Source of the DNA: CAYFKJ01 sp964528595
Lineage (GTDB): Bacteria > Pseudomonadota > Alphaproteobacteria > UBA2966
Length of the DNA: 64,000 nt
Reading direction: 5' to 3'
Assembly (NCBI GenBank): GCA_964528595.1
Contig: CAZGTM010000003.1
Location: forward strand, 36,606-100,605
Part shown: positions 51,956 to 61,262 of the stretch, piece after piece
Layout of the letters: every line of letters starts with the position of its first letter
Numbering within the stretch: position 1 is the stretch's first letter
Made by a program: the position numbers and the translations under genes
The notes under the pieces: generated by a model
The model's input: the letters and a program-made list of their open reading frames with translations, nothing else
The model's database searches: none
Told to the model about the DNA's origin: nothing

Positions 51956-52543
51956 TTGGCGGAATTCGGACCCGACGTCACGCTGGACAATCCAGCCTTC
52001 ATTCACGACACAGCCCTGCTCTACGGCAAGGTCAGTGTGGCCCGCGATGCGTCGATCTGGCCTTACGTCGTGGCGCGGGCGGAAAACTACGAGATCACCA
52101 TCGGCGAAGGCACCAACATCCAGGATTTTGTCGCCATTCACGTCGGCGGCAGCACAGGGACACATATCGGCGCCTACTGTTCGATCACCCATCACTGCAT
52201 CATCCACGGCGCTACCATCGGCGACAATTGCCTGATCGGCATCAATGCAACCGTCATGGACGGTGCGGTGATCGGCGACAATTGCATTATCGCGGGCGGC
52301 GCCTTCATCAGGGAACGCCAGGTCATTCCCGATAATTCGATCGTCATGGGAATGCCCGGCAAAGTGACCAAGACCCGCAACAACTGGGTTGCCAATCGGC
52401 TTAATGCATATCTTTACATCAGTAATGCCCACGCCTACGCCAAAGGCTATCATCGCGTCTGGGATGACGCGGCGTTCAGGACCGAGTTGAACGAAGAAAT
52501 GAAACGCCTGCAGGCCGAATTCGCGGAACTCGAGCAGCAATAA
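51956..52543 (+). CDS. Gamma-carbonic-anhydrase / left-handed beta-helix hexapeptide protein
   Basis: A 195-residue protein. Repeating hexapeptides give a beta-helix, and the metal His set of gamma-CAs appears in VAIHVGGSTGTHIG and SITHHCIIHGATIG. The C-terminal helix (VWDDAAFRTELNEEMKRLQ) is typical of this family. Either CO2 hydration or, as in PaaY/CaiE-like relatives, a thioesterase-type role is possible. TTG start at 51956 is supported by GAGGAG eight bases ahead. Precedes dgcN by 14 bases and is probably in the same operon. Confidence 0.85.
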   Translation: MAEFGPDVTLDNPAFIHDTALLYGKVSVARDASIWPYVVARAENYEITIGEGTNIQDFVAIHVGGSTGTHIGAYCSITHHCIIHGATIGDNCLIGINATVMDGAVIGDNCIIAGGAFIRERQVIPDNSIVMGMPGKVTKTRNNWVANRLNAYLYISNAHAYAKGYHRVWDDAAFRTELNEEMKRLQAEFAELEQQ

Positions 52544-52557
52544 GGAAAGACCCCCGA

Positions 52558-53550
52558 ATGGATACACCCTATCTCCTCTTCCTAGGCGACGCCCGCGACC
52601 AATTGGCGGCGAAGACCGCGCAAGGCGTCGCCGACTGGCGGCCCGAATGGTGTGTCGGCCAAATGCGCCTGCCGGGGTGCAAGGCGGATCTGGGGCTCGC
52701 CGACCTGACGGTGGAGGAAGCGGCAGCCAAGGGCGTCAAAACCCTCGTCATCGGCGTCGCCAATGCCGGCGGTGTCTTGGGTGAGGACTGGACGGACAGC
52801 ATTCTGGCAGCTTTACGGGCCGGTATGGACATTGCCAGCGGACTTCATATGCGGCTGGCCGACGAAGACGTCATTAGCGCCGAAGCAAAGCGGCTGGGAC
52901 GGCGTTTGTTCGACGTCCGTCACCCGGACCAGGAATTCGCCACCGGCACGGGCGTCAAGCGAAGCGGTAAGCGCCTCCTGACGGTCGGCTCGGATTGCTC
53001 GGTCGGGAAAATGTACACCTCCCTCGCGATCGAAAAGGAGATGCGCGCGCGCGGTATGGCGGCCGATTTCCGCGCCACCGGCCAGACCGGCATTTTCATC
53101 GCCAGCAACGGCGTTTCGGTCGATGCCGTCGTGGCCGATTTCATTTCGGGCGCCACCGAATGGCTCGCCCCGGAGGCGGCGGCGGATCATTGGGACCTGA
53201 TCGAAGGTCAAGGCTCGCTCTATCATCCGGCCTACGCCGGCGTCAGCCTCGGGCTGCTACATGGCGCCCAGCCTGACGCGCTGGTGCTGTGCCACGAGCC
53301 GACGCGAACCCATATGCGGAACTTGCCGGGCCATCCCATCCCCGACCTGCAGGCCTGCATCGACGCCAACGTCGCCAGCGCGACCCTCACCAACCCGGAC
53401 GTCAAAATGGTTGGCGTGGCGGTCAATACTTCCGCGCTTCCCACCGACGACGTCCGGAAATTCATATCGGACACCGAGGCGCAGCTCGGCCTGCCTTGCG
53501 TCGATCCCCTGGTGGACGGCGTCAGCCGTATCGTGGACGCCCTGCAATGA
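52558..53550 (+). CDS. dgcN: DgcN: D-glutamate N-acetyltransferase-family protein (DUF1611)
   Basis: A 330-residue protein with the DUF1611 architecture: an N-terminal domain (PYLLFLGDARDQLAAKTAQG) and a P-loop-like GSDCSVGKMYTSLAIEKEM in the C-terminal domain, then RATGQTGIFIASNGVSVDAV and LIEGQGSLYHPAYAGVS. In characterised systems DgcN acetylates D-glutamate and DgcA racemises the product, allowing D-Glu catabolism. The downstream gene is a DgcA-type epimerase overlapping by four bases, which is the known pairing. Confidence 0.88.
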   Translation: MDTPYLLFLGDARDQLAAKTAQGVADWRPEWCVGQMRLPGCKADLGLADLTVEEAAAKGVKTLVIGVANAGGVLGEDWTDSILAALRAGMDIASGLHMRLADEDVISAEAKRLGRRLFDVRHPDQEFATGTGVKRSGKRLLTVGSDCSVGKMYTSLAIEKEMRARGMAADFRATGQTGIFIASNGVSVDAVVADFISGATEWLAPEAAADHWDLIEGQGSLYHPAYAGVSLGLLHGAQPDALVLCHEPTRTHMRNLPGHPIPDLQACIDANVASATLTNPDVKMVGVAVNTSALPTDDVRKFISDTEAQLGLPCVDPLVDGVSRIVDALQ

Positions 53551-54536
53551 CCCCTAGACGCATGATCTTGCGTGAGGAGATGTGGCACATCCAGGGCTCC
53601 TTCACGATCTCCCGCGGCAAACGCACCGTCGCCGAAGTTGTGACGGTGGAACTCCATCAGGAAGGCGTGCGCGGCCGCGGGGAATGCGTGCCCTACCGGC
53701 GCTACGGCGAAACCCGGGAGAGCACCGTCGCTGACATCGAACGCCTTCGGCTGCCCATCGAAGACGGCACCTTAACGCGGGAGGCCTTGCAAAGCCTGAT
53801 GGGTCCGGGCGCGGCCCGCAATGCCTTGGACTGCGCACTATGGGATCTGGAAGCCAAGGTACGTGAAACGCCGGTGTGGCAATTGGCGTCGTTGCCAGAG
53901 CCGGCGCCGATGACAACCGCCTACACCATCAGCCTGGGTACGCCCGGTGAAATGGCCGCGGCGGCGGGCGAAAACGCCACGCGCCCTCTTCTAAAACTAA
54001 AATTGGGCGGTGAAAACGACATCGCCCGGGTGCGGGCCGTGCGGGTCGCCGCCCCCGCCGCCACCATCATCGTCGACGCCAACGAGGCCTGGACACCCGT
54101 CATGGTCGCCGAATACGGCGGTGAACTGGCTCAGCTTGGCGTCAAACTCGTTGAACAGCCCCTGCCCGCCGGCAGTGACGGTGTTCTGGACGGATTGGGA
54201 CGGGCCGTGCCGGTCTGTGCCGACGAGAGTATTCACGACAGCGCCGGATTGGCCGAGGTCGCCCGGCGCTATGATTTCATCAACGTGAAGCTGGACAAAA
54301 CGGGCGGCCTGACGGAAGCCATCCGTCTGGTCGCCGCCGCCAAACAAAGCGGCGTCGGCGTCATGGTCGGCTGCATGGTGGGAACGTCGCTTGGCATGGC
54401 GCCGGCGGCATTGCTCGGTTCACTGGCCGCCTACGTCGACCTGGACGGCCCCCTCCTTTTGACGGATGACCGGGACCCTGGCATCGAATACGTCGACAGC
54501 ATGATGCAGCCGGCCCCTCCCGAACTATGGGGCTGA
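53547..54536 (+). CDS. dgcA: DgcA: N-acetyl-D-glutamate racemase / dipeptide-epimerase-like enolase-superfamily enzyme
   Basis: A 329-residue enolase-superfamily enzyme of the dipeptide epimerase subgroup. KxK pair in LLKLKLGGEND, metal ligands D in IIVDANEAW, E in KLVEQPLP and D in PVCADESIHD, and opposing Lys in FINVKLDKTGG. The second-strand and sixth-strand Lys pair fits 1,1-proton-transfer chemistry. ATG overlaps the dgcN TGA (ATGA). Together the genes should convert D-glutamate into the N-acetyl-L form. A plain L-Ala-D/L-Glu epimerase is the alternative. Confidence 0.85.
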   Translation: MTPRRMILREEMWHIQGSFTISRGKRTVAEVVTVELHQEGVRGRGECVPYRRYGETRESTVADIERLRLPIEDGTLTREALQSLMGPGAARNALDCALWDLEAKVRETPVWQLASLPEPAPMTTAYTISLGTPGEMAAAAGENATRPLLKLKLGGENDIARVRAVRVAAPAATIIVDANEAWTPVMVAEYGGELAQLGVKLVEQPLPAGSDGVLDGLGRAVPVCADESIHDSAGLAEVARRYDFINVKLDKTGGLTEAIRLVAAAKQSGVGVMVGCMVGTSLGMAPAALLGSLAAYVDLDGPLLLTDDRDPGIEYVDSMMQPAPPELWG

Positions 54537-54582
54537 CCCCCTGGTCGAGACATGTGATAGCGAAATGAAATGGCATGATCAG

Positions 54583-54610
54583 TTGATATATTATGTTTTT
54601 CTAATATACT
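54583..54610 (+). promoter_or_regulatory. Strong candidate sigma-70 promoter ahead of tkt
   Basis: TTGATA (54583-54588) and TATACT (54605-54610), five of six matches each, are 16 bases apart inside an AT-rich patch. Transcription would start near 54617 and run into the tkt-gap-pgk-fba block. Confidence 0.6.
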
Positions 54611-54860
54611 AAAACAAATTTTTTTCATCAGTGAGTCGACCAACGGCGAATCCAGTGTATAACCTGTGCACCGCTTGGCCGTTCGGCTTTCAGTTTTCGC
54701 CTCACGATCCCGCCTCGGGCATTACAACAACACGAATGCATTCTTCAGCTGATCCCTTCCTGACTTTGCCGCACCGGATTTGGCCGCAAAAACCCCATGA
54801 TCCCGTCACGGGTGGAAGGTTTCGCATTTTCATGAACCTTGCTGACGGAGTTCCAAGCAC
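54611..54860 (+). other. Long untranslated leader of the tkt operon
   Basis: About 245 bases between the inferred start of transcription and the tkt ATG, with no credible gene. Two identical-type mini-hairpins CCCG-nnn-CGGG occur at 54709-54719 and 54802-54812. Length and paired elements suggest post-transcriptional control, but no known riboswitch signature is seen. Confidence 0.35.
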
Positions 54861-56831
54861 ATGAGCCTTGCCAACCATGCGGATATGGCAAACGCCATCC
54901 GCGCGCTGTCGATGGATGCCGTGCAGGCGGCAAAATCCGGGCATCCCGGAATGCCCATGGGTATGGCCGACGTTGCCACCGTGCTTTACACGCGGTTCCT
55001 AAAATACGACGCCGCCTGGCCGCAGTGGCCCGACCGCGACCGCTTCGTGCTGTCGGCGGGGCATGGTTCGATGCTGCTCTATTCGCTGCTGCACCTCACG
55101 GGTTACGACGCCATCGACATGGACCAGATCCGCAACTTCCGCCAACTCGGCAGCCTGACGGCCGGGCATCCCGAAACCGGCCACGTGCCGGGCATCGAAA
55201 CGACGACCGGTCCGCTGGGCCAGGGTCTGGCCAACGCCGTCGGCATGGCGCTGGCGGAACGCCACCTCGCGGCCCGCTTCGGCGACGATGTCGTCGACCA
55301 CCACACCTACGTGATCGCCGGTGACGGCTGCCTGATGGAGGGCATCAGCCACGAAGCCGTGTCGATGGCCGGACACCTCAAGCTCGACCGCCTGATCGTG
55401 TTGTTCGACGACAACGGCATTTCCATCGACGGCTCGACCGACCTTTCGACCAGCGACAACCAGTTGGCCCGCTTTGCCGCCAGCGGTTGGGACGTCTCGG
55501 CCTGCGACGGCCACGATGCCGAAGCCGTCGCGGTGGCGATCGAGGCGGCGCGCGACACGGATCAACCCTCCCTGATCGCCTGCCGCACCAAAATCGGCTA
55601 CGGCGCGCCCAACAAACAGGGCACGTCGGGTGCCCACGGCGCACCCTTGGGTGATGACGAAATCGCCTTGGCGCGGGACGCGCTGGGCTGGTCCCACGCC
55701 CCGTTTGAGATCCCCGGCGACATTCTCGATGCCTGGCGTACCGCCGGTTCAAAAGGCGCCGCCGCGGCCGCCGCCTGGAAGGAGCGCCTGGCCGGCAAAA
55801 GCGACGCCGAGCAGGCGGACTTCAACCGCGCCATGGCGGGCGACCTGCCCGCGGGCTGGATGGACGCCGTCAATGAGCACAAACACAGCCTGGCCGCCGA
55901 AGCGCCGGGCTGGGCAACGCGCAAGTCCAGCCAGGAAGCGTTGAAGGCCATCAACCCGGTGGTGGCGGACACCATGGGCGGTTCCGCCGACCTCACCGGT
56001 TCCAACAATACCGACACGCCGGATCTCGGCGTCGTCTCGCCCGGTGACTACGCGGGCCGTTACATCTATTACGGCGTGCGCGAGCATGGCATGGGGGCGG
56101 TCATGAACGGCCTGGCGCTGCACGGCGGCGTCATCCCCTACGGCGGCACCTTCCTTGTGTTCTCTGACTACTTGAGGCCGGCGCTGCGCATGTCGGCGCT
56201 CATGGGGCAACGGGTGATCTACGTCCTGACCCACGATTCGATCGGGCTTGGCGAGGATGGCCCGACCCACCAGCCGGTGGAGCATATTCCCAGCATGCGG
56301 GCCATGCCCAACGTCGCCGTCTTCCGCCCCGCCGACGCCGTCGAGACCGCCGAGTGCTGGGCCTTAGCCTTGGAACGCACCGACGGCCCGTCGGTCCTGG
56401 CTTTGACGCGACAGGGCCTGGCCGCCGTGCGCACCGAGCACACCGACGACAACCTCTGCGCCCAGGGCGCCTACGAACTCTGCGCCGCCGACGGTGAGGC
56501 GAAGGTTAGTCTTCTGGCGACAGGCTCCGAGATCGGCGTCGCCGTGGCGGCCCGCGAGCAATTGCAGGCCGATGGCGTACCGACCCGGGTCGTCTCGATG
56601 CCCTGCCTCGAACTCTTTTCGGAGCAGGACGCGGGGACGCAAGAAAGCATTCTGGGACCCGGCACGGTCCGGATCTCGGTGGAAGCCGGCGTCGCCCAGG
56701 GATGGGAGAGATATTCGGTCGCCCATGTCGGCATGACCGGCTTCGGCGCCTCCGCGCCGGCCAAGGATCTGTTCCCGCATTTTGGCATCACCGCCGACGC
56801 CGTCGCCGCGGCTGCCAAGGCCCGGCTTTGA
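54861..56831 (+). CDS. tkt: Transketolase
   Basis: A 656-residue thiamine-diphosphate enzyme of normal length. Motifs: KSGHPGMPMGMADVATVLY, FVLSAGHGSMLLYSLLHLTG, GDGCLMEGISHEA (ThDP/metal motif GDG), TKIGYGAPNKQGTSGAHG, then GVREHGMGAVMNGLALHGG and THDSIGLGEDGPTHQPVEH in the Pyr domain. Transfers two-carbon units in the pentose phosphate and Calvin cycles. First of four co-directional central-carbon genes: tkt, gap, pgk, fba. Confidence 0.96.
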   Translation: MSLANHADMANAIRALSMDAVQAAKSGHPGMPMGMADVATVLYTRFLKYDAAWPQWPDRDRFVLSAGHGSMLLYSLLHLTGYDAIDMDQIRNFRQLGSLTAGHPETGHVPGIETTTGPLGQGLANAVGMALAERHLAARFGDDVVDHHTYVIAGDGCLMEGISHEAVSMAGHLKLDRLIVLFDDNGISIDGSTDLSTSDNQLARFAASGWDVSACDGHDAEAVAVAIEAARDTDQPSLIACRTKIGYGAPNKQGTSGAHGAPLGDDEIALARDALGWSHAPFEIPGDILDAWRTAGSKGAAAAAAWKERLAGKSDAEQADFNRAMAGDLPAGWMDAVNEHKHSLAAEAPGWATRKSSQEALKAINPVVADTMGGSADLTGSNNTDTPDLGVVSPGDYAGRYIYYGVREHGMGAVMNGLALHGGVIPYGGTFLVFSDYLRPALRMSALMGQRVIYVLTHDSIGLGEDGPTHQPVEHIPSMRAMPNVAVFRPADAVETAECWALALERTDGPSVLALTRQGLAAVRTEHTDDNLCAQGAYELCAADGEAKVSLLATGSEIGVAVAAREQLQADGVPTRVVSMPCLELFSEQDAGTQESILGPGTVRISVEAGVAQGWERYSVAHVGMTGFGASAPAKDLFPHFGITADAVAAAAKARL

Positions 56832-56905
56832 TCGGCGGAAAACGTGGAACAGGCTTACAGGACATTGAAACAAAAAATTCAGCCAATAAAGACGGGAGAT
56901 TTGTC

Positions 56906-57913
56906 ATGGCAACGCGCGTAGCAATTAATGGGTTCGGCCGTATCGGCCGTTTGGTTCTCCGGGCCATTCACGAATCCGGCCGCAAGGACCTCAAGGTTGT
57001 TGCCGTCAACGACCTTGGCAGCGTCGAGAGCAACGCCCACCTGCTGCAGCACGATTCGGTACACGGCCGTTTTCCGGGCAAGGTCAAAGTAACCAAGACC
57101 GGTTTCAATATCGGCACAGGCAACATCGCCGTAACCGCTGTGCGCAATCCAGCGGAACTGCCCTGGAAAAAAATGGACGTCGACATCGCCCTTGAATGCA
57201 CGGGCCTGTTCACCAAGCGCGACGCCGCCGCACAGCACCTCGAAGCCGGCGCCAAACGCGTCCTGATTTCAGCGCCCGGCGCCGACGCCGACCTGACGGT
57301 GGTTTACGGCGTCAACCACAAGAAACTGCGCAAGAGCCACCGTGTCGTCTCCAACGCTTCGTGCACGACGAATTGCCTGGCGCCCGTCGCCCAGGTGCTG
57401 CACAAGAAAGTCGGCATCGCCCAAGGCTTCATGACGACGGTGCACAGTTACACCGGCGACCAGCCGGTGCTGGATACCCTGCACGGCGATCTGCGCCGCG
57501 CCCGCGCCGCCGCCATGTCGATGATCCCGACCTCGACGGGCGCCGCCCGCGCCGTCGGCCTGGTCCTGCCCGAACTGGCGGGCAAGCTCGACGGCACGTC
57601 GGTCCGCGTACCCACGCCGAACGTCTCGATGATCGACTTGACGTTCAACGCCAAGCGCAAAACCACCGTCGAGGAAATCAACGCGGCCATCGTCAAAGCG
57701 GCCGAGGGGCCGCTGAAGGGCATTCTCAACGTTTGTGACGGCCCGATGGTCTCCATCGACTTTAACCACGACCCGGCCAGTTCGACGTTCGATGTGACGC
57801 AGACGCAGGTCATCGGCGGCAAGCTGGTGCGTATCCTGTCGTGGTACGACAACGAGTGGGGTTTCTCCAACCGCATGGGCGACACCGCCATAGCCATGGC
57901 CAAGCTGGGCTAA
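56906..57913 (+). CDS. gap: Glyceraldehyde-3-phosphate dehydrogenase
   Basis: A 335-residue type I GAPDH. NAD motif INGFGRIGRLVLRAI, catalytic Cys in SNASCTTNCLAPV, substrate site SYTGDQPVLD, RARAAAMSMIPTSTGAA, and SWYDNEWGFSNRM near the C-terminus. Converts glyceraldehyde-3-phosphate to 1,3-bisphosphoglycerate. Asp/Asn at the cofactor-selecting position (VAVNDLGSV) suits NAD or dual use. Follows tkt by 74 bases and precedes pgk by 15. Confidence 0.96.
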   Translation: MATRVAINGFGRIGRLVLRAIHESGRKDLKVVAVNDLGSVESNAHLLQHDSVHGRFPGKVKVTKTGFNIGTGNIAVTAVRNPAELPWKKMDVDIALECTGLFTKRDAAAQHLEAGAKRVLISAPGADADLTVVYGVNHKKLRKSHRVVSNASCTTNCLAPVAQVLHKKVGIAQGFMTTVHSYTGDQPVLDTLHGDLRRARAAAMSMIPTSTGAARAVGLVLPELAGKLDGTSVRVPTPNVSMIDLTFNAKRKTTVEEINAAIVKAAEGPLKGILNVCDGPMVSIDFNHDPASSTFDVTQTQVIGGKLVRILSWYDNEWGFSNRMGDTAIAMAKLG

Positions 57914-57928
57914 GGAGAAAACTCCGGC

Positions 57929-59131
57929 ATGACCGCGTTCAAGACCCTCGATGACTTGGACGTCGCGGACAAGCGGGTCCTGGTCCGGGCCGACCTCAAC
58001 GTGCCGATGCGGGAAGGTGCCGTCGGCGACACCACCCGCATTGACCGTCTGGTGCCAACGCTCACGGAATTGAGCAAAAGGGGCGCCCGTGTCGTCGTGC
58101 TGTCGCATTTCGGCCGGCCCAAGGGTCAGGTGGTCGCCGACATGTCCCTGTCGCCTGTCGCGGATCCACTGGCAGAAGCCCTTGGTCGGTCGGTTGCGTT
58201 TGCTACCGATTGCATCGGCGACACCGCCAAATCTGTTGTCGACGGGCTCGGGGCCGGTGATGTCGCGCTGTTGGAAAACCTGCGGTTTCACGCCGGCGAG
58301 GAAGCCAATGACGGCGGGTTCGCCACCGAACTGGCGGCCAACGGCGATCTGTACGTCGACGACGCGTTTTCCTGTTCCCACCGGGCGCACGCCTCCACCG
58401 AAGCGCTTGCGCGGCTCCTGCCGGCGGCGGCCGGCCGCGGCATGGAGGCGGAACTGAAGGCCTTGGCGCAGGCGTTGGAATCACCCGAACGGCCTGTCGC
58501 GGCCGTCATCGGTGGCGCCAAGGTCTCGACCAAGCTTGAACTGCTGGGCAACCTGATCGACAAGGTCGACCTGTTGGTGATCGGTGGCGGCATGGCCAAC
58601 ACCTTCCTCCACGCGGGCGGCGTCGACGTCGGCGCCAGCCTGTGCGAACCCGACCTTGCCGACACCGCCCGCGGCATCAGTGCTGCGGCAGCGGCGAGCG
58701 GCTGCGAAATCGTCCTGCCGGACGACGTCGTTATCGCGCGTGAGTTTAAGGCCGGTGCAGCAAGTGAAACCGTATCGGTGAATAATGTCCCAAGCGATGC
58801 GATGATTCTGGACATTGGCGCGGACGCGGCGCAGGATTTGTCGAACCGTTTGGCCGCCTGCAAGACGTTGGTGTGGAACGGCCCGATGGGGGCGTTTGAG
58901 ATACCGCCCTTCGATGCCGGCACCAATACCGTTGCCCGGGCGGCGGCGGACCTGACCAAAGCCGGCAAGCTGATCAGCGTGGCCGGTGGCGGCGATACGG
59001 TTGCCGCGCTGGCCCACGCCGGTGCGGCGGACAAGTTTACGTATTTATCGGCGGCCGGCGGGGCCTTCCTCGAATGGCTTGAAGGAAAACAGTTGCCCGG
59101 CGTCGTCGCTCTGGAAAACGCGGGCGCTTAG
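57929..59131 (+). CDS. pgk: Phosphoglycerate kinase
   Basis: A 400-residue enzyme. N-terminal VLVRADLNVPMREG with substrate-binding Arg/Asp/Asn, SHFGRPKG, ALLENLRFHAGEE, DDAFSCSHRAHAS, then the nucleotide domain AVIGGAKVSTKLELL, VWNGPMGAFEIPPFD and the Gly-rich SVAGGGDTVAAL. Normal length. Shares the operon with gap and fba. The 5' residues match the family, so the ATG at 57929 stands. Confidence 0.96.
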   Translation: MTAFKTLDDLDVADKRVLVRADLNVPMREGAVGDTTRIDRLVPTLTELSKRGARVVVLSHFGRPKGQVVADMSLSPVADPLAEALGRSVAFATDCIGDTAKSVVDGLGAGDVALLENLRFHAGEEANDGGFATELAANGDLYVDDAFSCSHRAHASTEALARLLPAAAGRGMEAELKALAQALESPERPVAAVIGGAKVSTKLELLGNLIDKVDLLVIGGGMANTFLHAGGVDVGASLCEPDLADTARGISAAAAASGCEIVLPDDVVIAREFKAGAASETVSVNNVPSDAMILDIGADAAQDLSNRLAACKTLVWNGPMGAFEIPPFDAGTNTVARAAADLTKAGKLISVAGGGDTVAALAHAGAADKFTYLSAAGGAFLEWLEGKQLPGVVALENAGA

Positions 59132-59201
59132 GCAGCACAAACCCAAGGATCAATCACCGAGAAGCACCTCGGGACCCCCAACGAAAAGAAGAGGTAGACC
59201 A

Positions 59202-60266
59202 ATGGCTCTGGTATCAATGCGGCAACTACTCGATCACGCGGCGGAAAACGATTACGGCTTGCCCGCCTTCAACGTCAACAATCTCGAGCAGGTCATCGCC
59301 ATCATGGAGGCCGCCAAGGCCACCGATTCGCCCGTCATCCTGCAGGCCAGCCGGGGTGCCCGCGCCTACGCCGGCGATATCTTCCTACGCCACCTGATCA
59401 TGGGCGCCGTGGAAAGCTATCCCGATCTGCCGATCTGCATGCATCAGGACCACGGCAATAGTGCGTCCACCTGCACCTCGGCCATGACGAACGGCTTTAC
59501 CTCCGTCATGATGGATGGTTCGCTGGAGGAAGACGGTAAGTCGCCCGCGGAATACGAATACAACGTCGACGTCACCCGCACCGTGGTCGACATCGCTCAT
59601 TCCGTCGGCGTTTCGGTCGAGGGCGAACTCGGTTGTCTCGGCTCATTGGAGACAGGCGAAGGCGAAAAAGAAGATGGCCACGGCTTCGAAGGCAAGCTGG
59701 ACAAGGACCAGTTGCTGACCGATCCCGACCAGGCCGCCGACTTCGTCGCCCAAACCAAGTGCGACGCCCTGGCCGTCGCCATCGGTACCTCGCATGGCGC
59801 CTACAAGTTTACGCGCAAACCGACCGGCGATATCCTTGCGATGGACGTCATCAAAGCGATCAACGCCCGCCTGCCCAACACGCACCTGGTGATGCACGGC
59901 TCCTCCGCCGTGCCGCAGAACCTGCAGGACATCATCAACGAATTCGGCGGCGATATGCCGCAGACCTACGGCGTGCCGGTCGACGAGGTCGTCGTCGGCA
60001 TCAAGAACGGCGTGCGCAAGGTCAATATCGATACCGACTGCCGCATGGCGATTACCGGCCAGTACCGCAAGGTCGCGTCGGAAAAAGGCGCCGAGTTCGA
60101 CCCCCGCAACTTCAACAAACCGGCGATCGCCGCGATGATCGAGGTTTGCACGGCCCGCTACGAGGCGTTTGCCACCGCCGGCAATGCGTCAAAGATCAAA
60201 CCGATCCCGATGGCCGACATGGCGGCGCGCTATACCGACGGCTCGCTCGACCCGCAGATCCATTAA
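59202..60266 (+). CDS. fba: Class II fructose-bisphosphate aldolase (Calvin-cycle subtype)
   Basis: A 354-residue zinc aldolase. It starts MALVSMRQLLDHAAENDYG; zinc/catalytic residues appear in PICMHQDHGNS (catalytic Asp and His), ELGCLGSLETGEGEKEDGHG, AIGTSHGAYK and LVMHGSSAVP, with NIDTDCRMA near the end. Sequence and length match the CBB-type subfamily found in autotrophs and many heterotrophic alphaproteobacteria. Cleaves or forms FBP and sedoheptulose bisphosphate. RuBisCO genes are not in the window, so glycolytic/gluconeogenic use is equally possible. GAAGAGG lies before ATG 59202. Confidence 0.94.
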   Translation: MALVSMRQLLDHAAENDYGLPAFNVNNLEQVIAIMEAAKATDSPVILQASRGARAYAGDIFLRHLIMGAVESYPDLPICMHQDHGNSASTCTSAMTNGFTSVMMDGSLEEDGKSPAEYEYNVDVTRTVVDIAHSVGVSVEGELGCLGSLETGEGEKEDGHGFEGKLDKDQLLTDPDQAADFVAQTKCDALAVAIGTSHGAYKFTRKPTGDILAMDVIKAINARLPNTHLVMHGSSAVPQNLQDIINEFGGDMPQTYGVPVDEVVVGIKNGVRKVNIDTDCRMAITGQYRKVASEKGAEFDPRNFNKPAIAAMIEVCTARYEAFATAGNASKIKPIPMADMAARYTDGSLDPQIH

Positions 60267-60287
60267 TCCTCGTTGAGGGCCTGCCCC

Positions 60288-60620
60288 CTAGCGGGCGGAC
60301 AGGAAGGCTTCGACGGCCTCGCGGCCGGTCATGCCCGGGCTGGCGCCGAGGGCCTCGGCCTGGGGCGTGACGCCGACGATGACGGCGTCGAGCAGGTCTT
60401 CCGGCTCGACCAGTGGTTGGTCTGGCGTGCCTTTGGCGATGGCGATGGCTTCGCCGAACTCCGCGGCAACCTCCAGATCGAAAATCCCGCACCCCACGAT
60501 GCCCGATTTCGTGAGGATCTTGCAGTACTGGCCGCCCTGCCAGACGTCGCTGGTGCCGACCGCTGTGCCGTTTTCAAATTGCATGGACCGCGAAACCGAG
60601 CGCGGTAGATCGTCGTCCAT
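60288..60620 (-). CDS. DUF1805 (YunC-like) protein
   Basis: A 110-residue protein of the DUF1805 fold: TKSGIVGCGIFDLEVAAEFG in the middle and a hydrophobic VEPEDLLDAVIVGVTPQA. The family is widespread but of unknown function. Start at 60620 (MDDDLPRSV) favoured over 60659. It is convergent with fba and divergent from the tad genes. Confidence 0.7.
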   Translation of the reverse strand: MDDDLPRSVSRSMQFENGTAVGTSDVWQGGQYCKILTKSGIVGCGIFDLEVAAEFGEAIAIAKGTPDQPLVEPEDLLDAVIVGVTPQAEALGASPGMTGREAVEAFLSAR

Positions 60621-60812
60621 GTTGGTACCCCCACAGAATTTGATCTTTGCGTAACACACCCGCTAAGTAACTGCAATATTTGAACAAAACTGACAGACAG
60701 CGAATTCAAGCCGCTATGAAAATTTCATTTACCCCCGCTTAATGCACTTTGTGGTAACATAGGAAATAGGAAATATGCGCTTGCCCGGCGTGCATTTGCG
60801 CGAGGACATGGC

Positions 60813-61259
60813 ATGGCTGAGAGCGGGAATCCTTCCAACTCCACTAAAAAAGAACCGAACCGGTCGATGATCGCCCGGTTGCGACGGGCGTTGAAGAGCA
60901 CCAACGGCGCGGTGGCGATCGAATTCGCCATTCTACTGCCGGTCCTTATCGCCGTCCTGTTCGGCATCATCCAGTACGGTTTGGTTCTCAATACCCGGCA
61001 ATTGATGGTTTACGCGGCGCGCGAGGCGGCGCGCAGTTATGCCGTCGGCGAATCAACCGAGGCTGAAGCAGAAGCCCTTGTCGTCACGCTGATCAACAAC
61101 AATAACCTCAATCCGGTTGTCGAGCTTTCCGACGACGGAACCGACGTCACCATTGACGTCAGTGTGCCGATGTCGGAAGCCGCCATCGTCAACGCGCTGG
61201 CCTCGACACTGATGGAGGGCAATATCGAAGTCAGTATCACCATGCGGCTTGAATCCTGA
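60813..61259 (+). CDS. TadE-like pilus assembly protein
   Basis: A 148-residue protein with a basic N-terminus, the TadE signature NGAVAIEFAILLPVLIAVLF plus GIIQYGLVLNTRQLM (membrane helix preceded by an E+1-type prepilin-like junction), and a periplasmic beta-rich tail. TadE/F/G are minor pseudopilins of Flp/Tad pili. Heads a co-directional group with tadG- and tadD-like genes; the flp pilin, ATPase and secretin genes are not in the window. Confidence 0.85.
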   Translation: MAESGNPSNSTKKEPNRSMIARLRRALKSTNGAVAIEFAILLPVLIAVLFGIIQYGLVLNTRQLMVYAAREAARSYAVGESTEAEAEALVVTLINNNNLNPVVELSDDGTDVTIDVSVPMSEAAIVNALASTLMEGNIEVSITMRLES

Positions 61260-61262
61260 GCC

